The notes: a model not told the origin generated them from the letters alone. DNA of 64,000 nucleotides from an uncultured Opitutales bacterium (GCA_900545705.1 URAK01000011.1:13499-77498); one strand, 5' to 3'; shown: positions 53,646 to 63,687, counted from the first letter of the stretch. Numbers and translations are program-made.

Positions 53646-56600
53646 ATGAATTGCTTTATAAAGACATTATTGTGCGCGGGAATCGCAGCCGCTTCATTAA
53701 ACGCGGCCGACAAAAAAACGGACGATTGGCAAAACGAAGCCGTTTTTAGAATCAACAAAGAACCCGCCGCCGCGACAATGAAATTCTATCCCACCGCCGA
53801 AAGCGCCCTTGAAGGCGGCTATTCGACGTACGAAATGTCGCTAGACGGAACTTGGAAATTTAAATTCTACGGGAATCCCTCGCAAGTCCCCGCCGACTTC
53901 TTCAAGCCCGACTTTGACGACTCAAACTGGGGAAACATTGAGGTTCCGTCCAACTGGGAAATGTCGGGGCACGGAACCGCGCTTTACACAAACATAACCT
54001 ACCCCTTCGCAAAAAATCCGCCGCGCGTAATGGACGAGCCAAAGGAGCGCTTCACCACCCGCCCCATAGAAAACAGAAACCCGACGGGCCTCTATCGGCG
54101 CGACTTTGAAGTCCCGCAAAACTGGGGCAACGGGAAAGTGTTTATAAAATTCGGGGGCGTTGCAAGCGCGTTTAGGATTTGGGTAAACGGAATGGAAGTC
54201 GGTTACTCCCAAGACAGCAGGACTCCGGCCGTCTTCGACCTCTCAAAATACCTGAGATTCGGCAACAACACTATCGCACTTCAAGTATATAAATATTCGG
54301 ACGGCTCGTATTTTGAAGACCAGGACTTTTGGAGGCTCGCCGGCGTATTCCGCAATGTCAACCTCTACTGGACGCCTGAAATACTCGTCCGCGACGTATT
54401 TTTAAAGCCGACGCTCGTAAACGGATACCGCGACGGCAAGCTCGACGCGGAAGTCGTAGTGGAAAATCCCACCGATATGCCCCGCGGCTTCAAGCTAAAA
54501 GGATTCCTTTTTGACGGCAAAAAACGCCTGTCGGTCGCGGAGACCTCAAAAAGCCTCGATTCAAAAAAATTCGCCGTCTGCAAATGGAACTTCCCGAGCG
54601 TTCCGGGAGTTAGGCAGTGGAGCGCGGAAACGCCAAACCTATACACTTTCCTGCTCGAATTTGAAACGGCCTCCGGAATAAAAATGTACGCCCCGTTTAA
54701 AGTAGGCTTCCGCACCGTGGAGCGCAAAAACGGGCAAATTCTCGTAAACGGGAAGCCCGTGCTGTTCAAAGGCGTAAACCGGCACGAACACCACCCAAAG
54801 CTCGCTCAGGCAATCGATAAAGATGCCTCAAGGCGCGACATCTTGGAGATGAAAAAATACAATATCAACGCTATCAGAACCTCCCACTATCCCAACCGCC
54901 CCGACTTCTACGAACTTTGCGACGAGCTTGGCATGTATGTCATAGACGAAGCCAATATCGAAATGCACGACCTCGACAGCATGGGCAAAAAGGCCCCGTT
55001 TATGGAGGGCGAGGGCTGGGGCGCCGCCCTTTGGGACAGAATCAACAATATGGTAGAGCGCGACAAAAACCATGCGAGCATCGTAATATGGTCGCTTTGC
55101 AATGAAACCCTCGACAATAAATTCTTTAAGCAGGCTGCGGAAAAAATACGCAAGCGCGACCCTTCGCGCGTACTGCACTTCGACCGCGATTACGGCCAGA
55201 AATATGTCGATATGTATTCAAGCATGTACGCCTCTCCGGAAGATATTTCGCGCCACCTTGCGCGCCAAAAAGAAAAGCCGGAATCCGAAAGAATGCCCGC
55301 CATAATCTGCGAATACGCCCATGCGATGGGCAATAGCGGCGGCTGCCTCACCGACTACTGGGAGCTCGTACGCAAGGAACCCATGTTCCAAGGCGGATTT
55401 ATTTGGGACTGGAAAGACCAGGGAATTTACAAAAATTCGGAGCCTTACACTGTTGTATCCGACTCCGCCGACCCGCAAAGGGATATTGCCGTATTCAATG
55501 ACACCGTTTCAAAAAACGTAATGGAAAACGCTTCCATCGTTGCCTTACCCGGGCTTTTCAGAACCCCAGCGAAGGCCTTTACAGTGGCAATTGAAATCTC
55601 ATCTGAAGGTTTCGTCCCCCGCACGCCCTACGACGAAGGCGGCGCGAAAAACACAAAACGCGCCCCGTGGAAGCTTGACGAGGAAACTATAGTGCGCCAG
55701 CCGGGCGTGTTTGAATTAAAATTCTTCAACGCCAGAAAGGTAGTTTCTTTCTCCGTTTTCGACAGCAAGCAATGGATAAACCTTGAAGCCAAAACCGATT
55801 TGTTGGGCAAGGACGCCCAGATTGCGGCAACTTTCGGCAACGGAAAGATGAAAATATACATAGACGGCCGCGAAGCCGCCTCAAAAGATGTCGCCGACGC
55901 GCAGTTTACCGCGTCCGCAGCGCCCCTGTCGATAGCCGAATACGATAAGGAAAACCACTCGCGCTTCGCCGGCGCTGTAAAAAAATTCCGCGTAATAGAC
56001 GCCGCAATCGAAAGCGACTTTTTCACCGCCCTGCCCTCTGGCGCGCGCGAACTTTCGATGGTCGACTTTGCCGACTTTGCCCAAAAGCCGCGCAAAGACA
56101 AATACTTCGCCTTCGGCGGAGACTTCGGCGACTTCCCGACGGACTACTCGTTCTGCCTCAACGGAATCGTGCGCCCCGATTGGAAGCCGTCGCCGCAAGC
56201 TTGGGAAGTAAAGAAAGTATACCAAAATATACATGCGAAGCCCTGCGGTTTCGCCGACAAAAAATTGAAGGTTAAAATATTCAACGAAAACTTCTTTACC
56301 GGCCTCGAAAATATCGCCGCCTCATGGACGCTCACGCGCGACGGCCGCGAAGTGGATTCCGACGATTTTGACCTCCCGGCAATACCGCCGCAAACCGAAA
56401 AAGTCGTTGAAATCGACCTCTCTGACTGCGACTTCTCAAAGCGCGGCGAATACGCCCTGCGCCTGAGCTTCAAAACGCGCGATAACACTCCAAACGGCAT
56501 TGATGCAGACTCTGAAATAGCCTGGGAGCAATTCCCACTCGAGGGAAGCTACGCCCGCACAGCCATATCCGAAAAAGGTGAGATGAAGGTCACTACAAAC

Positions 56601-57464
56601 GACCTGACTCTCATTGCCGAAGGCGAAAACTTTGCCGTACGCTTCAACAGGAAAACCGGCTGGCTCGAATCATTCAAATTCGACTCGCAGCTGCTGGTTG
56701 ACGGCCCGATGAAGCTGAGCCTCAGGCGCCCCTCTACAAACAACGAAATGGGCGCAAAGCTCTCAAAAGAGCTCGCCGTATGGCGCACAGCGGAAGATAG
56801 AATGAGGCTCGTAAAATTCAAGTCCGACCACATTTCCGGCAGCGGGAAATCCATACTAAAAATCGAGGCCCAATACGACATTCCCGCGCGCGGCTCCAAG
56901 GCCTACTTCATATACGAAGTGCGCCCGGACGGCACAATATCGGTCTCGGCGAAGGTCTCTCCCGCCGCTGGGCTGCCGCCGCTCCAAAGAATCGGCATGC
57001 AATTCCGCATTCCGAGCGAGCTCGACGAGCGCGAATGGTACGGCGAAGGCCCGTACGAAACGTATTCCGACCGCCGCGAGGGCGCGTGGGAAGCCGTCTT
57101 TAAATCGAAAATCTCGGACTCGTTCTTCCCGTATATAGAGCCGCAGGAATCGTCAAACGCCGTCGGCGTAAGATATGCAAAAATATCGGGCTCCGACGCC
57201 GACGCCGCCCTGCTGATAGAAACTGCCGACTCCAAAAATTTTGAATTTTCCGCCTATCCATGCCTGCCTGAAGACATAGAGCAGGCGTCCCACCACCACC
57301 AGATTCCGCGCAGGAACTTTAACGTCGTTACAGTTTCCGCGCTGTCGGCTGGAGTCGGCGGAAAAAATTCATGGAGCAAAAGCGGTCTCGCCGAAAAGCA
57401 ATACACGGTAGAGTCGGGGAAAACATACGAGTTCTCGTTTATTCTCAAAGGCATTGAAGACTGA
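53646..57464 (+). CDS. LacZ-type beta-galactosidase (GH2) with a LamG-like insertion
   Basis: I use the start at 53646, which begins a signal peptide (MNCFIKTLLCAGIAAASLNA); 53607 is an in-frame alternative. The 1272 residues follow the LacZ order: GH2 sugar-binding domain (about 50-240), immunoglobulin-like domain, TIM barrel with acid/base E487 in WSLCNETLD and nucleophile E556 in CEYAHAMGNS, and a C-terminal beta-galactosidase small-chain domain (from about 980). Between GFIWDWKDQG and the FGGDFGD segment, which lie close together in E. coli LacZ, about 215 residues (600-815) are inserted that look like a LamG fold. It overlaps nth by one base. Confidence 0.9.
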   Translation: MNCFIKTLLCAGIAAASLNAADKKTDDWQNEAVFRINKEPAAATMKFYPTAESALEGGYSTYEMSLDGTWKFKFYGNPSQVPADFFKPDFDDSNWGNIEVPSNWEMSGHGTALYTNITYPFAKNPPRVMDEPKERFTTRPIENRNPTGLYRRDFEVPQNWGNGKVFIKFGGVASAFRIWVNGMEVGYSQDSRTPAVFDLSKYLRFGNNTIALQVYKYSDGSYFEDQDFWRLAGVFRNVNLYWTPEILVRDVFLKPTLVNGYRDGKLDAEVVVENPTDMPRGFKLKGFLFDGKKRLSVAETSKSLDSKKFAVCKWNFPSVPGVRQWSAETPNLYTFLLEFETASGIKMYAPFKVGFRTVERKNGQILVNGKPVLFKGVNRHEHHPKLAQAIDKDASRRDILEMKKYNINAIRTSHYPNRPDFYELCDELGMYVIDEANIEMHDLDSMGKKAPFMEGEGWGAALWDRINNMVERDKNHASIVIWSLCNETLDNKFFKQAAEKIRKRDPSRVLHFDRDYGQKYVDMYSSMYASPEDISRHLARQKEKPESERMPAIICEYAHAMGNSGGCLTDYWELVRKEPMFQGGFIWDWKDQGIYKNSEPYTVVSDSADPQRDIAVFNDTVSKNVMENASIVALPGLFRTPAKAFTVAIEISSEGFVPRTPYDEGGAKNTKRAPWKLDEETIVRQPGVFELKFFNARKVVSFSVFDSKQWINLEAKTDLLGKDAQIAATFGNGKMKIYIDGREAASKDVADAQFTASAAPLSIAEYDKENHSRFAGAVKKFRVIDAAIESDFFTALPSGARELSMVDFADFAQKPRKDKYFAFGGDFGDFPTDYSFCLNGIVRPDWKPSPQAWEVKKVYQNIHAKPCGFADKKLKVKIFNENFFTGLENIAASWTLTRDGREVDSDDFDLPAIPPQTEKVVEIDLSDCDFSKRGEYALRLSFKTRDNTPNGIDADSEIAWEQFPLEGSYARTAISEKGEMKVTTNDLTLIAEGENFAVRFNRKTGWLESFKFDSQLLVDGPMKLSLRRPSTNNEMGAKLSKELAVWRTAEDRMRLVKFKSDHISGSGKSILKIEAQYDIPARGSKAYFIYEVRPDGTISVSAKVSPAAGLPPLQRIGMQFRIPSELDEREWYGEGPYETYSDRREGAWEAVFKSKISDSFFPYIEPQESSNAVGVRYAKISGSDADAALLIETADSKNFEFSAYPCLPEDIEQASHHHQIPRRNFNVVTVSALSAGVGGKNSWSKSGLAEKQYTVESGKTYEFSFILKGIED

Positions 57465-58096
57465 TGAATAAGCTCCAGCGCGCAAAGTTTGTGGAGGAGA
57501 GGCTCGAAGCGGCCTTTCCCCACCCGGAAATACCGCTCGACAGCCTTGACGACTATACATTCCTCACGGCGGTAATGCTCTCGGCGCAATGCACGGACAA
57601 GCGCGTAAACGAGGTGAGCCCCAAACTTTTTGCCGTTGCCGATACACCCGAAAAAATGGCGAAGCTGTCGGAATCTGAAATACGGGAGATTATAAAGCCG
57701 TGCGGATTGTCGAATTCAAAGGCAAGAAATATTCTCCAAACAGCCAAGATTTTAAGAGACAAATACAGCGGCAAAGTACCGCGCACTTTTGAAGAGTTGG
57801 AGGCATTGCCAGGAGTTGGGCATAAAACGGCATCGGTAATGATGGTGCAGGCATTCGGAACGCCCGCATTTCCTGTCGATACGCATATACATAGGCTCGC
57901 AAAGCGTTGGAAACTATCCGACGGCAGCAGCGTCGAGCAGACTGAAAAAGACCTAAAAAAACTCTTCCCGAAAGAAAAGTGGGGGGCGCTGCACTTGCAG
58001 TTCATATATTACGGAAGGACTTTTTGCAAAGCGCACACATGCAAGACACCCGAAACAATGTGCGAAATATGCGCCGCCATTAACGCGAAAAAATGA
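57464..58096 (+). CDS. nth: Endonuclease III
   Basis: 210 residues. The helix-hairpin-helix LPGVGHKTA (115-123) holds the catalytic K121, and PVDTHIHRLAKR holds the catalytic D139. The enzyme cuts DNA at oxidised pyrimidines. The C-terminal cysteines are C188-x4-C193-x6-C200-x2-C203, and the protein ends at residue 210. The usual spacing is C-x6-C-x2-C-x5-C, so the cluster may be built differently here. It starts at the last base of the lacZ stop and overlaps miaA by 4 bases, so it is embedded in an operon. Confidence 0.92.
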   Translation: MNKLQRAKFVEERLEAAFPHPEIPLDSLDDYTFLTAVMLSAQCTDKRVNEVSPKLFAVADTPEKMAKLSESEIREIIKPCGLSNSKARNILQTAKILRDKYSGKVPRTFEELEALPGVGHKTASVMMVQAFGTPAFPVDTHIHRLAKRWKLSDGSSVEQTEKDLKKLFPKEKWGALHLQFIYYGRTFCKAHTCKTPETMCEICAAINAKK

Positions 58097-58977
58097 CGGA
58101 AATTTTCATAATAACAGGCGTTACGTGCTCGGGGAAAACGAGCATGTCAATGGAGCTCGCGCGGAAGGAGGACGCCGAAATAATATCCTGCGACAGCGTC
58201 CAAATATACAGGGGCATGGACATCGGCAGCGCAAAGGCGTCGGCGGAAGAAATGTCGGAAATTCCCCACCATCTTGTGGACGTTTGCGACTGCGACAAGC
58301 ATTTCGACGTTTCGGAATACGTTGCGCTCGCAAAAGAGGCCCTTGAAGATATTGCAGCGCGCGGCAAAAAAATCGTAGTGTGCGGTGGGAGCGGATTTTA
58401 CCTGCGCGCGTGGTTCGCGGCAGTCACCGACGGAGTCGGAATACCGTCAGAAATAAAAAGCGTCTGCGACGAAATAGAGCGGCGCGGCGCAAGCGCGCTT
58501 AAGGAGGCGCTTCTAAAAATAGACCCTGCCGCCGCGGATACGGTCGATATTTTAAACCCGCGGCGAGCAAAAAACGCACTAGCGCGCTGCATGGCAACAG
58601 GAATGACTTGCGCCGAACTCTCCGCAAGATTTGCCGCCCTCCCCTGCCCAATGGGCGATATTTTCCGCAAAGTGCGCATTCTCGACCTCCCAGACTCAGA
58701 ACTTGCCGAAAAAGTGCGCATTCGCACCCGCGCAATGATAAGCGCAGGCCTAATAGAAGAAACGCGGCGCCTAATCGGCCTTGGAATAAAAAATAACCCT
58801 TCCGCAAGTTCGGCAATAGGATACCGCGAAACTATCGACTGGCTCGAGCGGGGCAACAGCTGCGTTTCAGATTTGGAAGAGCAAATTGTAAAAGACACCC
58901 TCGGGCTGGTAAAAAAGCAGCGGAAATATTTTAAAAATTCCCTTCTAAAAAACGCCGATAATTTCCAGCTATTTTAG
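58093..58977 (+). CDS. miaA: tRNA dimethylallyltransferase
   Basis: 294 residues. The P-loop is GVTCSGKTSMSMELA (about 8-22), followed by DSVQIYRGMDIGSAKAS and the family segment HHLVDVCD. It adds an isopentenyl group to A37 of tRNAs that read UNN codons. The protein is a little shorter than the usual ~310. It ends the lacZ-nth-miaA run. No terminator is obvious after it. Confidence 0.94.
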   Translation: MTEIFIITGVTCSGKTSMSMELARKEDAEIISCDSVQIYRGMDIGSAKASAEEMSEIPHHLVDVCDCDKHFDVSEYVALAKEALEDIAARGKKIVVCGGSGFYLRAWFAAVTDGVGIPSEIKSVCDEIERRGASALKEALLKIDPAAADTVDILNPRRAKNALARCMATGMTCAELSARFAALPCPMGDIFRKVRILDLPDSELAEKVRIRTRAMISAGLIEETRRLIGLGIKNNPSASSAIGYRETIDWLERGNSCVSDLEEQIVKDTLGLVKKQRKYFKNSLLKNADNFQLF

Positions 58978-59159
58978 GATTATCCGTAAATTCCGCGGGC
59001 AGTCCGCAGAATTCGGCTTAACGATTTCAATATTTTCATTGATATCATGGCAAGATGCGAAACACGCAGGCAATCCGCGCAATTCACAAAAAAAAACGCC
59101 CGCTGCAATGCTGCGGGACATCTTCTTTGCTTTGCGCGGCAAGAAAAAATTCTCTAAAA

Positions 59160-59663
59160 TTACGCCTTAGCGCCCGCAAATACCGACCTCAACGCCTCCA
59201 AGACATTTGGGGGCACAAATTCTCCGATGCGCCCAACATCGTAGCATGCAACCTGCTTTATCAACGTGGAGCTCAAATAAAAATATTTGTGAGAGGGCAT
59301 CAAAAAAATAGTCTCGACTTCGCCGTCAAGATGGCGGTTCATCTGCGCCATTTGAAACTCAAACTCAAAGTCGGAAACCGCCCGCAAGCCGCGTATGATG
59401 GCGCTCGCGCCCGTATTGCGGACAAAATCGACAGTCAAGCCGTCGAACGCCTCGACCCTCACATTTTTAATTCCCTTCAAATTTTCTTCAAAAAGGCGCT
59501 TTCTTGTGTGGAAGTCGAGCAACGGCCCCTTCCCCGCATTGCGCGCCACCGCGACAACAACTTCGTCAAATAGGCGCAACGCCCTGTGCAGAACATCAAG
59601 ATGCCCGTTCGTCACGGGATCAAACGTACCGGGATAGACCGCGATTTTTTTACAATTTTGCAT
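59160..59663 (-). CDS. coaD: Pantetheine-phosphate adenylyltransferase
   Basis: 167 residues. AVYPGTFDPVTNGHLDVLHRAL shows the TxGH nucleotidyltransferase motif with its His, and YFYLSSTLIKQVA near the C-terminus the second (ISSTxxR-like) motif, where Lys replaces Arg. It makes dephospho-CoA from phosphopantetheine and ATP. It faces pgsA across 88 bases. The upstream gap 58978-59159 shows no gene. Confidence 0.94.
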   Translation of the reverse strand: MQNCKKIAVYPGTFDPVTNGHLDVLHRALRLFDEVVVAVARNAGKGPLLDFHTRKRLFEENLKGIKNVRVEAFDGLTVDFVRNTGASAIIRGLRAVSDFEFEFQMAQMNRHLDGEVETIFLMPSHKYFYLSSTLIKQVACYDVGRIGEFVPPNVLEALRSVFAGAKA

Positions 59664-59751
59664 TTGCTTAAATTAAGTTTTTTTACGAGCCTAAAAAAGG
59701 CGATTCAAAAAGTCTTGTTAAACGCGAAATAGTGGCAATACTTTTTTAACA

Positions 59752-60336
59752 ATGAATACTCCGAATTTTTTGACCGCACTGAGAGTCTTGCTGACCTTTT
59801 TAACGGCACTGCTCTTGTGCCTGCCGTTAAAATACGCCGCGACAGCCGCCTTTGTAATATACTGCGCAGCGGGCGCGACAGACTGGTTCGACGGCTACAT
59901 AGCCCGCCGCAACAATCTCGTCACAACCTTCGGGAAATTCATGGACGCCCTTAGCGATAAAATAATGGTTTCAACCGCTTTCCTCACGCTTTTCGCGCTT
60001 GGCATGTTCGGCGACTGGACATTATTGGCCCTGTTTTGCGCAATTCTTTCAATGTCGCGCGAATTTTTTGTAAGCGGCATAAGAATGATAGCGGCAAGCC
60101 GCGGCATAGTGCTTGCCGCAGAAACGATGGGCAAATACAAGGCGGGATTTCAAATGTATTCGCTCGGGGCGATAATCTGCGCCCGCGCACTTGACTTAGA
60201 CTTTGAGTGCGAAAACTCCATTTTGTACGGATTTGCCTTTTTCTCAGCAATAGTTACACTCATACTCTCAACAATACTGTCCGTATGGTCCGGCGCAGTT
60301 TACGGAATCCGCTACGGATATCTATTGAAAGAGTAA
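59752..60336 (+). CDS. pgsA: CDP-diacylglycerol--glycerol-3-phosphate 3-phosphatidyltransferase
   Basis: 194 residues with about four to five hydrophobic segments and the CDP-alcohol phosphotransferase motif: DGYIARR, then a G and DALSD at the expected spacing (about 45-67). It makes phosphatidylglycerol phosphate in the inner membrane. It lies 22 bases ahead of pgpA, whose product acts next. Confidence 0.94.
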   Translation: MNTPNFLTALRVLLTFLTALLLCLPLKYAATAAFVIYCAAGATDWFDGYIARRNNLVTTFGKFMDALSDKIMVSTAFLTLFALGMFGDWTLLALFCAILSMSREFFVSGIRMIAASRGIVLAAETMGKYKAGFQMYSLGAIICARALDLDFECENSILYGFAFFSAIVTLILSTILSVWSGAVYGIRYGYLLKE

Positions 60337-60358
60337 CCCCCTCAAACTCTGCAAAAAT

Positions 60359-60874
60359 ATGGACTCTGCCAGAAAAAAACTATACCCGTGGGCGGCAGCC
60401 CTTCCCAAAAAACTTTCAACAAGATTTGCCACCCTTTGGGGACTCGGCTCGCTAAACGCCCCCGGCACATGGGGAAGCGCCGCAGGAATAGTGCTGTACG
60501 CCGCGCTATTTGCCGGAATCGGGCTTGGCAGGTACATAGTTTTCGCGGCGATATTCGCATATATATGCGTAGGAATATGCGATACCGCAGAGCGTTTTTT
60601 GAAAATGCGCGATCCCGGGTGCATTGTGCTTGACGAATTCTGCGCAATACCGTTTTGCTTCCTGCCTCTTTTCCATTCTGAATATAGCGCATGGGGGGTA
60701 TTGTTGGGATTCGCATTTTTCAGATTCTTCGACATCACAAAACCTTTTATAATAAATAAAATGCAAGACTTTGAAGGCGGGCTTGGATGCGTTGCCGACG
60801 ATATTGCCGCAGCCTTGGCGTCCTGCATATGCCTTAATATTTTTGGATTGATATTCCCCGTGGTATTTGCCTAA
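60359..60874 (+). CDS. pgpA: Phosphatidylglycerophosphatase A
   Basis: 171 residues, an inner-membrane protein. The motif APGTWGSAAGIV (about 34-45) and MRDPGCIVLDEFCAIPFC (about 81-98) are the PgpA signature. It removes the phosphate from phosphatidylglycerol phosphate, the product of pgsA. It is the last recognisable housekeeping gene before the AT-rich right end. Confidence 0.9.
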   Translation: MDSARKKLYPWAAALPKKLSTRFATLWGLGSLNAPGTWGSAAGIVLYAALFAGIGLGRYIVFAAIFAYICVGICDTAERFLKMRDPGCIVLDEFCAIPFCFLPLFHSEYSAWGVLLGFAFFRFFDITKPFIINKMQDFEGGLGCVADDIAAALASCICLNIFGLIFPVVFA

Positions 60875-61199
60875 TTTGCGTAGTTGTACAGGCGCAATGC
60901 GCAGGCTTGCGCAATATTGCATATTTGACACATAAAATCCGGAGAAACGCTTAAAAAAATCCGGATAGTGCAGATAATATCGTTTTTCTGGGATTAAAAT
61001 TTCCCGTACAATATACACTGCGTTGGACAATTCCAAACAGTTGAATAAAATATATGAACTATGCTTTTAATCTTAGATATAATAATAAAATGAATTTAAA
61101 TTTTTAATCTTTACAATTATAACTTATTGATTTAAATATAACCTACTTATAGATTTTATAATGTTATTAAACATACGCATAAAAGACTAAGGTAGGAGT
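60875..61199. promoter_or_regulatory. AT-rich leader of the right-end genes
   Basis: The base composition drops sharply in AT-rich runs from about 61030. A TATAAT -10-like box lies at 61157-61162, with no good -35 at 17 bases; the strong ribosome site GGTAGGAGT lies just before the start at 61200. No gene is seen in it. Confidence 0.5.
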
Positions 61200-62567
61200 A
61201 TGAAAACACTGAGAGTTGCCGTCTTGTTTCTTGTTTGTTTAACACATTCTGTTGCATACAGTATTTATTTTAATTCTTTAAATATTCGCGCTTTTGACGG
61301 GACAAATGGGATCGGAGAGGTTGATATCTATGAGTTCATTGATTATATCAATGTAGACGATGAGATTCAAATAGATGTATCTATAATTTTTAACAGCAAC
61401 AGAAGAATTCCGTCAAAAATGTTTGGTTATGGTTGGTGGTTTGGGCTAACCGATTCATATATATCAAAAGTTTCACACGACTCATATAAATTTGTAAAGC
61501 CCAATAGAGATGAATTAATTTTAAGACAAGACTTAAAAAATAAAAAAAGATTCAATAGCGAAATAAGCGGACATAAGCTGGAAAAAGAGGGTAACGGATA
61601 TTTAATATACGGATGCTGCGGCGAATCATTTTTTTATGAGAAAAATATTTTAACCCAAACGAGATATGAAAACGGCACTGTTCTGTCCTATAAATATGAG
61701 AAAGGAAAGCTAAAAGAAGTCATTTCAAATAATAAGCCTGTCTTGTCGTTTAGATATGAGAATGATGATGTAATTTATATGGATCTTATAGAAAAAAAAC
61801 GCACAATAAGGTTTAAGTTAATGGAAGTTCCTGGATACGGCAAACTGTTGTCCGAATATGCAGACTTTCCGGAGGAGAAACGCCTAAAGAAGTTTTCGTA
61901 TAAGTTTTACGACAATAATATAAGTGAAATAACGATAACTCAAAATAACGCAGCCAGAAAATTTTTCTGGGAAAGCGATACAGGATTTATTGTAAAAGAA
62001 GAATCCTATAGAAATAGTAAACTTGTAGACGCGTACGAATACCAAATAGCCAATAGAGACGATCCCGATATATATAAGTATATAAAACGCAAATCCAAAT
62101 TTACAAATAAAGATGATGTCTTTTACAAAAATGATAATGGTATATCTATAACCCAAAAGGATAGCGGGGATATTGTAAAAATTTACGACAGCATGGAGAT
62201 AAAAACTTTTGGGAAACCGCAAAAGATAGAAATCAAACACCCCGACGGAAGTGAAGATATACAAGAATTCATTTACGATAAAAAAGGCAGAATTGTAAGT
62301 GAGATAAAAAACGGAAAAGTTTTATATAATGTAAAACGCGATGATGACGAACGAAGCATAACTTATTGCGACGGGAAATGGGAACCTATATGGAAGAAGA
62401 TTTTTGACTCCCAAAATAGAGTAATATCTTACGAGAAGTCTGACGGCAGTAAAACCACCTTCAAATATTTGGAAGATGGTAAAATCGAAGCCACTCTTAC
62501 AAGAAACGGAAAAACAATAACAAAAGTATTCAACGAAAATCTTAATATTATAAATGAAAGGCAATAA
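61200..62567 (+). CDS. Secreted RHS/YD-like protein of unknown function
   Basis: 455 residues with a signal peptide (about 1-19) and an ideal ribosome site (GGTAGGAGT). The body carries repeated short units such as YENGTVLSYKYEKGKLKEVI, FIYDKKGRIVSEIKNGKVLYNV and IFDSQNRVISYEKSDGSKTTFKYLEDGKIEATL, which look like the YD repeats of RHS proteins. It lacks the catalytic or toxin tail of classic RHS effectors. Codon use is far more AT-rich than the chromosomal neighbours, which points to horizontal origin. It overlaps a possible alternative start of the next gene. The name reflects a fold guess; the role is unknown. Confidence 0.6.
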   Translation: MKTLRVAVLFLVCLTHSVAYSIYFNSLNIRAFDGTNGIGEVDIYEFIDYINVDDEIQIDVSIIFNSNRRIPSKMFGYGWWFGLTDSYISKVSHDSYKFVKPNRDELILRQDLKNKKRFNSEISGHKLEKEGNGYLIYGCCGESFFYEKNILTQTRYENGTVLSYKYEKGKLKEVISNNKPVLSFRYENDDVIYMDLIEKKRTIRFKLMEVPGYGKLLSEYADFPEEKRLKKFSYKFYDNNISEITITQNNAARKFFWESDTGFIVKEESYRNSKLVDAYEYQIANRDDPDIYKYIKRKSKFTNKDDVFYKNDNGISITQKDSGDIVKIYDSMEIKTFGKPQKIEIKHPDGSEDIQEFIYDKKGRIVSEIKNGKVLYNVKRDDDERSITYCDGKWEPIWKKIFDSQNRVISYEKSDGSKTTFKYLEDGKIEATLTRNGKTITKVFNENLNIINERQ

Positions 62568-62568
62568 G

Positions 62569-63642
62569 ATGAAATTAATAAATCTGATCGGGAAGACATT
62601 TATATTATTAGGTATTACTATGATGGCATGTAGTTATGCCTCATATGAAAAAATTGGAACTTTGCGAGAAAATGCAAATTGTGGAACCAGACAACAAAAA
62701 GATATATGTTCGCCAACTAATAACCGAGGAGAAGCAACGCGAGAAAAGTATAACCTAATTCGTGAAGATTGTATTACAACCACGGAGCGCATTTGTGTGC
62801 CTGGAAAAACATCTTCTGGTGCATTATACGGAGAATCTCAACTGAGGCGGGAGTTATTGCAAAGTTTTATAAATTGGCAAACACTTGAAACGAGTTATAT
62901 CGAAGAATATGTCATATTAGGCAATCAACAACCAAGTTTAAATGTCTCTAATATTTCCGTTTACATTGACATACGATCTGGCTATTATAAAAAAATTATT
63001 AGCAATTCTGCTACTACGGAAGCTATAACTTGTGATGAGCACGGATTGATTAGATATAAAAATGGTATTGCCGAAAAAATGGTTTCGATAGAGCCCGTAG
63101 ATTTTCCTAAGGTTTTATTACCTTGGTTTGATGTTTCAGGATCATTCAAACCCATTCTAAATGAAGATAATATAAATAATTTTAAAGTGGAAATATCAAC
63201 AAGTGAAATAATACTTTATTCTATTGAAGATGGTTTGCGAATTATATTCGATAAAAAAACATACCTTTTGAAAAAGACTCAATATTTAGCACAGGATAAT
63301 AATCAGAGATTTGTTTCATTAGAATATATACTTACAGACTGGAATAATTTTAATGGGGTATTCTTCCCATTAAATATAGCTATAAACATTTATGACGAGA
63401 AATCAAAATCTATAAAAAATTCTACAATTCTGAAAATTAACAAAGATCTCACCATTTTTAATAAGGATATATCATCTGCAATAAAATCCTTCCTCCCGGC
63501 AGGAACTACTGTTGTAGATAGAACAGCGGGGAAAATTTATACAATAACTGACGTAGACAAGATTGATCGGAAAGCTCAGATTATTTCGGACGTTCTGGAA
63601 GAAATAATAAATAAATCTAATAAACAAATTGAGAAAAAATGA
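62569..63642 (+). CDS. Predicted lipoprotein of unknown function
   Basis: 357 residues from the start at 62569, which has an AGG ribosome site 8 bases upstream; a start at 62554 lies inside the previous gene. An N-terminal hydrophobic stretch (about 4-22) ends in MMACS, a weak lipobox. The next part has several cysteines (C39, C47, C69, C77 by rough count) that may form disulfide bonds. The middle is beta-rich, with LNVSNISVYIDIRSGYYKKI and ILYSIEDGLRIIFDKKTYLLKKTQY. The stretch resembles no family I know. It lies 1 base after the RHS-like gene and shares its AT-rich codon use, so the two are probably one unit. Confidence 0.6.
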   Translation: MKLINLIGKTFILLGITMMACSYASYEKIGTLRENANCGTRQQKDICSPTNNRGEATREKYNLIREDCITTTERICVPGKTSSGALYGESQLRRELLQSFINWQTLETSYIEEYVILGNQQPSLNVSNISVYIDIRSGYYKKIISNSATTEAITCDEHGLIRYKNGIAEKMVSIEPVDFPKVLLPWFDVSGSFKPILNEDNINNFKVEISTSEIILYSIEDGLRIIFDKKTYLLKKTQYLAQDNNQRFVSLEYILTDWNNFNGVFFPLNIAINIYDEKSKSIKNSTILKINKDLTIFNKDISSAIKSFLPAGTTVVDRTAGKIYTITDVDKIDRKAQIISDVLEEIINKSNKQIEKK

Positions 63643-63687
63643 AAATATTGTCTATATATTTTCTCTTTTTTCAAAACTCCAGAGCAT

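Noticed and set aside
60506..61036. Minus-strand frame antisense to pgpA
   Set aside because: It covers the PgpA signature on the other strand; no ribosome site or motif.
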